Shown here piece by piece: positions 54,681 to 60,673 of a DNA stretch of 60,673 bases (positions are counted from its first letter, which is position 1; each line of letters begins with the position of its first letter). The stretch covers positions 1 through 60,673 of the forward strand of contig WRAI01000010.1 of the NCBI GenBank assembly GCA_009780275.1, written 5' to 3'. A program made the translations under genes and the position numbers. The stretch comes from Oscillospiraceae bacterium. GTDB taxonomy: Bacteria > Bacillota > Clostridia > Oscillospirales > UBA929. The notes beneath the pieces were generated by a model that was given only the letters and a program-made list of their open reading frames with translations, was not told where the DNA came from and did not search any database.

Positions 54681-55310
54681 ATGTCTGCCGTTGCAATCAA
54701 TGTAAAAATCGCCGAGCTTCGCAGAGCAAAGAGAATCACGCAAGAAGATTTAGCCAACCATCTCGGTGTAACTAACCAAACTGTCTCCAAGTGGGAGTTG
54801 GGCGCATGTTGCCCCGATATTCAGTTGTTGCCGAACATTGCCGATTATTTTGCCGTTTCAATTGATGCGCTTTTCGGAAGAAGCGGCGGGCATGAAAGTC
54901 AAACGCCGCACATTGGATCTGTGCCGTGGGACGACGACGATACTATCCGTGGCGTTGTGTATCTTGGCAAGAAAATGGTGAAAGAGACTGATAATTTATC
55001 GAAATTTACCTTCACCTTTGAAGGTGAGGCGAAAAATGTTGTGTGTGAATGCAATTTGAACTGCGACAATATTCATGGTAGTGCGAATGTGGGAAATAAT
55101 GTTGACTGCGATAAAATCTACGGAGGCGTCAACGTAGGGAATAATTTGGATTGCGGCAATATTAGCGGCGGTGTTATTGCGGGCAATAACGTCGATTGTG
55201 CAGGAATTAGCGGTGATGCCAGCGCGGGACATAGTATTCATTGCGGTGATATTGGCGGCAACGCCAGTGCCGGGTTTGAAGTAAAGTGTAATAGTTGTAA
55301 TTGCAAGTAG
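54681..55310 (+). CDS. XRE-family regulator with 15-residue cysteine repeat
   Basis: 209 residues behind AAAGGAGAA. Residues 5-65 are a HTH_3 domain (KITQEDLANHLGVTNQTVSKW). After a linker, residues ~125-209 repeat a 15-residue unit that starts with Cys: CDNIHGSANVGNNVD, CDKIYGGVNVGNNLD, CGNISGGVIAGNNVD, CAGISGDASAGHSIH, CGDIGGNASAGFEVK, ending CNSCNCK. Each turn places one Cys at the same point, as in a beta-solenoid with a cysteine ladder. Metal or redox sensing would be a reasonable idea. Target genes unknown. Confidence 0.85.
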   Translation: MSAVAINVKIAELRRAKRITQEDLANHLGVTNQTVSKWELGACCPDIQLLPNIADYFAVSIDALFGRSGGHESQTPHIGSVPWDDDDTIRGVVYLGKKMVKETDNLSKFTFTFEGEAKNVVCECNLNCDNIHGSANVGNNVDCDKIYGGVNVGNNLDCGNISGGVIAGNNVDCAGISGDASAGHSIHCGDIGGNASAGFEVKCNSCNCK

Positions 55311-55334
55311 AATTTGTTATGTTTTTAGTGTTTA

Positions 55335-56468
55335 TTATGCATCCAGAACCCGCAGGGCAACGGCATTTGCAGAAAATTTGCCCAGTTTACGCCAATCGCG
55401 TGCCTTGAGCGTAATCGTCTGTGTTGCGCCATCGCGGATATACCACTGTGATTCGATATCATGGGGCAACGGGTCGCGGTTTTTGGCAGGCTGCCAGGAC
55501 ATGAATTTGCGTGCCTCCATGTGTTTGACAGCATCGATGACATCGGCGACAACAGCACTGGCAGTTGGCATGGCGCCCGCACCGCGGCCGTAGAACATGA
55601 CATGCCCGATAGCGTCGCCGGTGACGGTGATGCCGTTGTATACGTCATTAACATTGGCAAGGGGCGAGGCATTGGGTACAAAATGCGGCGCCACCCACGC
55701 ATAGATTTTGCCGCTGTCAGTGCAGTGGGCGCGGGCAAGTAATTTCACGGCATAGCCGTTTTCTGACGCATATTGCATATCTTGCGGGGTAATGGCTTCA
55801 ATGCCTTGTACATTAAGTTGTTCGGGATAGACATGCGCACCGAACGCCAGCGATGCCAAAATGCAAATCTTGCGGCAAGCATCATGGCCTTGTACGTCAT
55901 CGGCAGGGTCGGCCTCGGCATATCCTTTATCCTGCGCTTCTTGGAGTGCTGTTTCAAAGGTCAAGCCGCGGTCTTTCATGTTGGTGAGCATATAGTTTGT
56001 CGTGCCGTTGAGGATGCCGCAAATATCGGAAATGCGGTTGGCGGCGAGGCATTGGTCAATTGGCCGGATGATGGGGATGCCGCCGCCGACGCTTGCTTCG
56101 AAGAGATAGTTGACGCCATTTTCTTTGCCCAATGCGAGCAGTTCATCGCCATATTCGGCGACAAGTTCTTTGTTAGACGTGACAACATGCTTGCCAGCTT
56201 GCAAGGCCCTGCGCGTAAAGTCCAGTGAAACGGTTGCGCCGCCGATGGCTTCGACGACGACTTTGACGGCGGGGTCGTTGGCGATGGTGTCAAAATCCTT
56301 GATGGCGTAAGGTGCGTAGGGGGTGTTTGACAAGTCGCGAATGTCGAGGATATATTTGAGCGAGACATGCTCCTTGGCGCGCGCCGAGATGGGCGCAGCG
56401 TTCTGGGTCAATAAATCGGCAACGCCGGCACCGACGATGCCGCAACCTAAAATGGCAACTGAAACCAT
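55335..56468 (-). CDS. hom: homoserine dehydrogenase, short form lacking the ACT domain
   Basis: 377 residues. NAD(P)-binding VAILGCGIVGAGVADLL, catalytic-domain blocks VTSNKELVAEYGDELL, FEASVGGGIPIIRP and CGILNGTTNYMLTNM, and EADPADDVQGHDACRK. Makes homoserine for threonine and methionine. The usual C-terminal ACT domain is missing except for a short remnant (QWYIRDGATQTITLK), so threonine feedback inhibition may be absent. Confidence 0.95.
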   Translation of the reverse strand: MVSVAILGCGIVGAGVADLLTQNAAPISARAKEHVSLKYILDIRDLSNTPYAPYAIKDFDTIANDPAVKVVVEAIGGATVSLDFTRRALQAGKHVVTSNKELVAEYGDELLALGKENGVNYLFEASVGGGIPIIRPIDQCLAANRISDICGILNGTTNYMLTNMKDRGLTFETALQEAQDKGYAEADPADDVQGHDACRKICILASLAFGAHVYPEQLNVQGIEAITPQDMQYASENGYAVKLLARAHCTDSGKIYAWVAPHFVPNASPLANVNDVYNGITVTGDAIGHVMFYGRGAGAMPTASAVVADVIDAVKHMEARKFMSWQPAKNRDPLPHDIESQWYIRDGATQTITLKARDWRKLGKFSANAVALRVLDA

Positions 56469-56547
56469 AATGCAATGCTCCTAACCTTGTAAAATCTTCA
56501 TCATTGTACCAAAGTTGCAGTAGGTTGTCAAGATTGACGCTCTTTTC

Positions 56548-57318
56548 TCAATTTATGTCATTCTGAAAATTCTGCGGGGTGCAAGTATTGGTAATGACGC
56601 GCATTTCGGCGTCCAGCTCGTCCAATATAACGGGCAATACGCGGCGCAGGAGTTGCGGCGTCCAGCCATATTCGTGGATGAGGACGTTGGCCGGACGGCT
56701 CCAGTTGTGATTGCGCAGCGGGCCGATGATATTTTGTGCTACAGCTTCGACCTGGTTGGCGTCATACCGCCAGTCGTTGGAGTCGATGTTCCAATCCCAA
56801 AAGCGGAAGCCGTTGTCGTTTAACGCATTGCGCAAGCCGGAGCGATAGCCGGTTGCGGCCGGTGAAAACCACGGATGCGACCCAAAGGGTACGCGAATTA
56901 GGCGGCTGCGTGCAAAGACGAGGCCGCGCAGCATATCATTTGTGCGGTCGATTTCTTCCATAAAGCCGCCGGGGCCTCGGTTGTAAAATTGTGCTACGGT
57001 ATGCGACCAACTGTGATGGTGTACGCCATGTCCTGTGGCAATGGCACGGCGCATGACACCGGCGTTGGCACGGTAATTTTGTCCCAGAAAAAAGAATGTC
57101 GCCGGTACGCCAAATTCGTCGAGCACATCTAAAATAGCGTGTGTGTGTCCGCCCGGGCCGTCGTCGATAGTCAGAAAGACGATACGCTGCGATGGTGTGA
57201 GTGCCGCCGTTTCGTCATCCGGCGCTTCGGCTTGCGGCGGCGGGGTGACACCATATGTCGTGCCGGCAGACATTACGAACAGGCAGAGGGCGAGCAAGGT
57301 GGCAATTTTGCGTTTCAT
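56548..57318 (-). CDS. secreted polysaccharide deacetylase (NodB domain)
   Basis: 256 residues. Signal peptide 1-~23. NodB motif 1 FLTIDDGPGG, motif 2 HGVHHHSWSH (zinc histidines), motif 3 RVPFGSHPWF, then DWNIDSNDWRYDA and VLIHEYGWT. Acts on cell-wall or other N-acetylated glycans. The start overlaps the stop of the QueG-like gene by four bases. Confidence 0.92.
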   Translation of the reverse strand: MKRKIATLLALCLFVMSAGTTYGVTPPPQAEAPDDETAALTPSQRIVFLTIDDGPGGHTHAILDVLDEFGVPATFFFLGQNYRANAGVMRRAIATGHGVHHHSWSHTVAQFYNRGPGGFMEEIDRTNDMLRGLVFARSRLIRVPFGSHPWFSPAATGYRSGLRNALNDNGFRFWDWNIDSNDWRYDANQVEAVAQNIIGPLRNHNWSRPANVLIHEYGWTPQLLRRVLPVILDELDAEMRVITNTCTPQNFQNDIN

Positions 57319-58097
57319 GGGGTTTCTCCTTTGGCGTATTTAGCATTGCGCTCTAATAACTCGGGACGGCGCACATTGGGCATTTTCATGGGTTGAAACT
57401 CAGGATAGGGCGATTCTTTGGGATTGGTGTTGTACGGACAGTTGATTTGACATAAGTCGCAGCCGTACAGACTGGATGAGAGTTCTAAAAGTTGCAATTG
57501 CTCTTGAGTGGAATGTCGGCTTTGGCTGATGAATGACAGGCACTTTTCGTGATCTAACTTCGTGCCTTTGACTGGGTCAAACTGCAATGCCCCAGTCGGA
57601 CAACCGCAAGATTCAATATCGCAATCATGGCAAAACCCTGCCGATCGGGGTTGTATGTTGAGCGGCATATTAGTCACAATAGCACTCAGGAAAATATAGC
57701 TGCCATACGACGGCAGAATCGCCAAGCCGTTGCGCCCCGTGAGGCATAAGCCGGACAGCCGCGCCGCTTTGACAATGGGCAAAGGGTAGCCATTGGCGAG
57801 GACGGTGAAGTTATAGTTTTCATAAGTGCTTGCAAGCGCTTCGCGTGCCGCGCTCATGCGGAAACGCAGTGCGGGGATATAGTCCTGTCCCCACGCGTAA
57901 CGGGCGATATGCGCATGTCCGATGTCGCGGTAGTAGGGGAATGCCGCGATAAATGCTGTTTTTGCATTGGTCAGCTTGGTGTTAAGTTGTTGTTGTGTTT
58001 CGGCGGACAGATTGAGCATGGCAATGGGGATTGCCGCGGCGGCAACTGCGCCGGAATGCTGCATGATTAGTTCTGCATTCTGCACTATATTTACCAT
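57315..58097 (-). CDS. QueG-like double-cluster ferredoxin protein, short form
   Basis: 260 residues; QueG (epoxyqueuosine reductase) is ~370, so the N-terminal part is short. Two 4Fe-4S motifs remain: CHDCDIESCGCPTGAL and YGCDLCQINCPYN. The first has Cys at positions 1, 4, 9 and 11, not the usual 1, 4, 7 and 11. Sits between the deacetylase and an M20 peptidase; a queuosine role is uncertain. Confidence 0.75.
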   Translation of the reverse strand: MVNIVQNAELIMQHSGAVAAAAIPIAMLNLSAETQQQLNTKLTNAKTAFIAAFPYYRDIGHAHIARYAWGQDYIPALRFRMSAAREALASTYENYNFTVLANGYPLPIVKAARLSGLCLTGRNGLAILPSYGSYIFLSAIVTNMPLNIQPRSAGFCHDCDIESCGCPTGALQFDPVKGTKLDHEKCLSFISQSRHSTQEQLQLLELSSSLYGCDLCQINCPYNTNPKESPYPEFQPMKMPNVRRPELLERNAKYAKGETP

Positions 58098-59527
58098 CCC
58101 TGTGCCATCAACGTTCGGTAAAACAGCACTGCTGTGCCGAGAGACTGTTCCGAAATATATTCGTCTGCGGCGTGAATGGTGGCGCGTTGCGCCGCCGTCA
58201 CGGCAAATGGCCCGAACCGATACACGTGATTGCTTAGCGGTTCGTAATAATTGGCGTCGGTTGAACCGACCATCAAGTACGGTGCGACAGTAATGGGGCC
58301 AAATGTGTCGCGCACGGCATTGGCGAGTTTGTCGAATGTTGTGTCATGGTATTCGGATACAATGCCCGGCTCCTTCATTTTATCCATAGTCATTTCTACG
58401 TCTAAATCAGCCGTCAGCCGTTGTGCGAATGCCAAGTATTCGTGGCTTGACATGCCTGTTAATAGTCGCACGTTGACAGTTGCTTCGGCGACTTTGGGCA
58501 GCACATTGTGCGCTTGCCCCGATGATGCCATGGTTGCGACCGCCGTGGTGCGCAGCAACGCGTTATATTGCGGGTGGACGGTCAATGCTTTCATCAATTG
58601 GCGTGACATAACAGCACGGTTTGCCAATGCGAACCGTTGCCTTTTAGTGAGCATGCCGGCAATGGTGAGAAAATAATCCTCGGTCAACGGTGTTAAGTGC
58701 GGCGTTGGCTGACAACTTTCGAGTCGGCTCAATGCTTCGGAAAGTCGACCTAAAGCCGATTGCTGCGGCGGCATAGATGCGTGTCCACCTTTGTCACGGC
58801 AACGCAAATTCAAATTCATAATGCCCTTTTCAGCTACGCCGATTTCTGCAATATGTTGCCCTCGATGCGCTGAGATGAAGCCGCCTTCATCCAGGACCAT
58901 GGCAAAGCGCAAGTTTTTTTGCGTGAAATATTTTATGATTTCGCCCGCGCCGTGCTGTCCACCGATTTCCTCATCATGTCCGAAAGCGAAATAGATATCA
59001 CTCTCAGGTACAAAGCCTTCGGCAATCAGCGACTCCGCCGCTTCGAGTAAGCAGACCAAGATGTTTTTAACGTCCAGCGCGCCGCGTCCGTAGATGTTGC
59101 CGCCCGAGCGATTACCGCCGAATGGATCTTCCTGCCAATCTTCGCCCGCCGGCACGACATCGAGGTGGGCACAGAACAAAAGCGGGTCAGCATTGGGGAT
59201 GCTGCCGCGCCAGCGCAATACCAAACTGTGTGTGTTGACTGTTTCGATGGTCATGGTGTTGAAAATGTGAGGGTAGCGGTACGGCAATACGCGGTGAAGA
59301 GCCGTAAAGGCGATGTAATCGCCATCAGGTTCGGAAATACTGACCGTCGGGCAGCGTATAAGCAGCGACAAGCTATCGCCGGCGCGTTGTGAGATACTCG
59401 AATGTACGGTTTGCGGAGACAGTTTCCCGCCGAGCTTTGGCAAGGTCTTGACGCGGTTGCGCATAAACAAGAATGTCAGCGTGATCCCGATGATGAGCAA
59501 AATGGGTATTAGAATGAAAAATAGCAT
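58091..59527 (-). CDS. membrane-anchored M20 family peptidase
   Basis: 478 residues from MLFFILIPILLIIGITL (59527), which gives an N-terminal anchor. Longer reads upstream lack a ribosome site. Metal ligands: CAHLDVVPAG, GRGALDVKN, GHDEEIGG (general base Glu), VLDEGGFI and a His in ATIHAADEY. The layout with an anchor and long lid resembles CPS1/PM20D1-like carboxypeptidases. The stop overlaps the QueG-like start by seven bases. Confidence 0.9.
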   Translation of the reverse strand: MLFFILIPILLIIGITLTFLFMRNRVKTLPKLGGKLSPQTVHSSISQRAGDSLSLLIRCPTVSISEPDGDYIAFTALHRVLPYRYPHIFNTMTIETVNTHSLVLRWRGSIPNADPLLFCAHLDVVPAGEDWQEDPFGGNRSGGNIYGRGALDVKNILVCLLEAAESLIAEGFVPESDIYFAFGHDEEIGGQHGAGEIIKYFTQKNLRFAMVLDEGGFISAHRGQHIAEIGVAEKGIMNLNLRCRDKGGHASMPPQQSALGRLSEALSRLESCQPTPHLTPLTEDYFLTIAGMLTKRQRFALANRAVMSRQLMKALTVHPQYNALLRTTAVATMASSGQAHNVLPKVAEATVNVRLLTGMSSHEYLAFAQRLTADLDVEMTMDKMKEPGIVSEYHDTTFDKLANAVRDTFGPITVAPYLMVGSTDANYYEPLSNHVYRFGPFAVTAAQRATIHAADEYISEQSLGTAVLFYRTLMAQGW

Positions 59528-59555
59528 AACAACGCCCCCAAGCACAATTAAAAAT

Positions 59556-59584
59556 AGTATACCATAATACTCGGCAATATGCAA
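59556..59584 (-). promoter_or_regulatory. promoter of the M20-QueG-deacetylase run
   Basis: On the minus strand TTGCAT (59579-59584) and TATACT (59556-59561), 17 bases apart. Confidence 0.5.
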
Positions 59585-59678
59585 CGGGGGAACATAGGTG
59601 TTAAATTTGCTTTGATAGGTGAGGATAATTGAGATTACAGCCGCTTGGCGACTGGTAATTGAGCTTATTGCTGAACAA

Positions 59679-59709
59679 AAAGAGCCGTTCGCATGACCGG
59701 TTCTTTTTT
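59679..59709 (+). terminator. terminator-like hairpin
   Basis: AAAGAGCCG / CGGTTCTTT (one G-U) followed by TTT; it lies upstream of the truncated ATPase gene and has no visible parent gene on the plus strand. The stretch 59585-59678 holds nothing else I can name. Confidence 0.55.
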
Positions 59710-59756
59710 CACGCCTAAACCAACCGCAGCATACCATGAACCATGGAGGCGATGGT

Positions 59757-60260
59757 ATGACGTTTTTTCTGGGCAGCAACACGCCCGACGGGTTTTACTC
59801 GTTTTATGACCAACTTATTGATTTGCAAGCAGCGCAGGCGGTATATATATTGAAGGGTGGGCCGGGGTGCGGCAAGTCTACGCTAATTCGCGCCGTGGCG
59901 GAGATGGTTGGAGAACAACCACAATATATAGCATGTGGTGCTGATCCGGCATCAATGGATGCTGTTTGTTTCCCACAGCGGCACGTTGCTGTTGTCGACG
60001 GTACTGCGCCGCATGAGCGGAGTGCAAATACACACAAAAATTATTATCAAGGCGTAACTGTACCAATTATTACTCAAAGGAATGTACATTTTGGTCTCAG
60101 CCATTTCTTTGTTGACTTTTTAATAAAATCCTTGTTGATAATTTCGTCTGCCGCGTCCTTTTCGGCATTCTGCAACACCTTACGAATTATCTCAATATTT
60201 TTGCGACGAAAGCAAGCACCTCTCGAAAATGTGCGTTATTCTCATGCAAAAATATCGTAG
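59757..60260 (+). pseudogene. truncated P-loop ATPase (PRK06851-like)
   Basis: From ATG 59757 (ribosome site GGAGGC), the first ~86 residues match a clostridial ATPase: YILKGGPGCGKSTLIRAVAE (Walker A) and DPASMDAVCFPQRHVAVVDG, then TAPH. The full protein is about 350 residues. After base ~60014 the sequence no longer follows the family, and the frame runs on through unrelated DNA to 60260. Most likely an insertion or deletion removed the rest. Confidence 0.7.
60074..60235 (-). other. possible coding remnant
   Basis: A 53-codon frame open on the minus strand, ending in TGA, with a helical, charged sequence KNIEIIRKVLQNAEKDAADE then INKDFIKKSTKKWLRP. No start codon; a stop is just upstream. 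It may be the tail of a lost gene. Confidence 0.3.
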
Positions 60261-60405
60261 TTACCCGATAAACTCATCATTCAGCCATTGTCCGCTGTGA
60301 GCAGCACCGTTGGCGTAGGTCAGTGTGCCTTGGCCGTACGCATACCGCGAGCCATTTGGCCGGCGTATGTGCCGAAATAAACACCATTGGGGTTGTATTG
60401 TCAAG
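60261..60405 (-). pseudogene. MORN-repeat fragment
   Basis: The minus strand ends SRYAYGQGTLTYANGAAHSG then QWLNDEFIG and a stop: the MORN repeat pattern (YxGxxxNGxxxGxGxxxYxNG). More MORN-like text (NPNGVYFGTYAGQMARG) lies upstream in another frame, so the copy is frame-broken. Confidence 0.45.
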
Positions 60406-60429
60406 GGCTGTTTTTCGGGCATGGAAATA

Positions 60430-60469
60430 CCCCATAGGGTAAAGGCGTGTAAAGCATTGCCCTATGGGG
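60430..60469. terminator. hairpin near the right end
   Basis: CCCCATAGGG (60430-60439) / CCCTATGGGG (60460-60469), a perfect 10-base stem with a 20-base loop. No strong T-run. Confidence 0.4.
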
Positions 60470-60568
60470 CTTTGTGTAGATAATTTCAATTTTACGGCGT
60501 GGGGTGGCCGTTAGCCGTTAGCGATGGAAATGCTTATTCGCTACCCTACTTTTTCGCTGCCCCGCGCA

Positions 60569-60673
60569 CTACGTACCCCTAATCACATCCAACGTCCGCA
60601 CCATGGCCATGACCATCATCTGCGTTTGGAACTGCATTTGCGGAGAGAACAGATACACACCCGGCTGCGAGCT
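60569..60673 (-). CDS. SLH-domain protein, C-terminal end (5' end outside window)
   Basis: 34 residues before the TAG stop, running off the window edge: PGVYLFSPQMQFQTQMMVMA then MVRTLDVIRGT. It aligns with the third SLH repeat of the protein at 12821-16006 (FIFNPNFAFQTQQLIAGMVR). So a second SLH protein of the same type, with SLH at its C-terminus, begins to the right. Between 60405 and 60569 nothing else is recognisable. Confidence 0.6.
   Translation of the reverse strand, partial: SSQPGVYLFSPQMQFQTQMMVMAMVRTLDVIRGT

Noticed and set aside
55030..55300. CRISPR-like repeat array
   Set aside because: The DNA repeats are codon-level repeats of a 15-residue protein unit in an open frame, with no constant repeat and variable spacer.

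Overview
The window looks like part of the chromosome of an uncultured, anaerobic, Gram-positive bacterium of the class Clostridia, perhaps near Oscillospirales. This rests on Firmicutes-type genes: paired GlgC/GlgD, Mini-ribonuclease 3, RuvX, YqeG, YitT, a YlmC/YmxH sporulation protein and a DUF3343-cysteine desulfurase pair. S-layer-homology (SLH) secreted proteins, strong AGGAGG ribosome sites and dense ATGA gene overlaps fit the same picture. Taxonomy is inference. I see no prophage, integrase, CRISPR array or rRNA. One tRNA-Ala(GGC) is present.

Layout. 1-6.1 kb: the tail of an RCC1-repeat protein, a degenerate ABC permease, a conserved clostridial protein of unknown function, a CoA-disulfide reductase with rhodanese domain, and the DUF3343-cysteine desulfurase pair. 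6.1-12.7 kb (minus strand): a GNAT acetyltransferase behind what looks like a leader-peptide attenuator, then an operon metK - two tandem GT-C glycosyltransferases - mrnC - yitT. 12.8-19.4 kb: a secreted SLH-GH26 protein, an aminoglycoside adenylyltransferase fused to a SLOG (DUF1273/YpsA) domain under its own promoter with a palindrome, a YlmC-like protein and two small envelope proteins. 19.4-31.4 kb: pduL, then the glycogen genes glgB-x-x-glgC-[RAYT transposase, GNAT]-glgD-[small gene + nucleotidyltransferase]-glgA-glgP. This cluster carries several copies of a GTAG-headed palindromic repeat that matches REP elements and their RAYT transposase. 31.4-36.4 kb: U32 peptidase family protein, Rrf2 regulator, a secreted phosphodiester glycosidase with C-terminal repeats, and tRNA-Ala. 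36.4-45.5 kb: split TauE/SafE transporter, ruvX, a broken GyrI-like gene, an M24 peptidase with an endonuclease IV-like protein, YqeG, a TIM-barrel-like protein, an acyltransferase with DUF6320, and two small proteins behind a structured leader. 45.6-53.2 kb: uvrB and uvrA separated by an aminoglycoside phosphotransferase family gene, a PIG-L deacetylase, a GNAT and a Phd/ParE-type toxin-antitoxin pair. 53.2-60.7 kb: a lipoprotein, a frameshifted DUF2148 gene, an XRE regulator with a 15-residue cysteine repeat, homoserine dehydrogenase, a polysaccharide deacetylase, a QueG-like protein, an M20 peptidase, and a decayed right end (truncated ATPase, MORN fragment, tail of another SLH protein).

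How the genes work together. The glycogen cluster is a nearly complete synthesis and breakdown set. metK, the desulfurase pair and hom are sulfur, methionine and amino-acid metabolism. uvrAB, ruvX and the endonuclease IV-like gene are DNA repair. Secreted SLH, GH26 and NAGPA-like proteins suggest polysaccharide handling at the cell surface. The most unusual items are the AadE-SLOG fusion, the REP/RAYT system whose palindromes lie inside the transposase gene, the leader-peptide arrangement before the GNAT at 6.1-6.9 kb, and the shared beta-rich domain in two secreted proteins.
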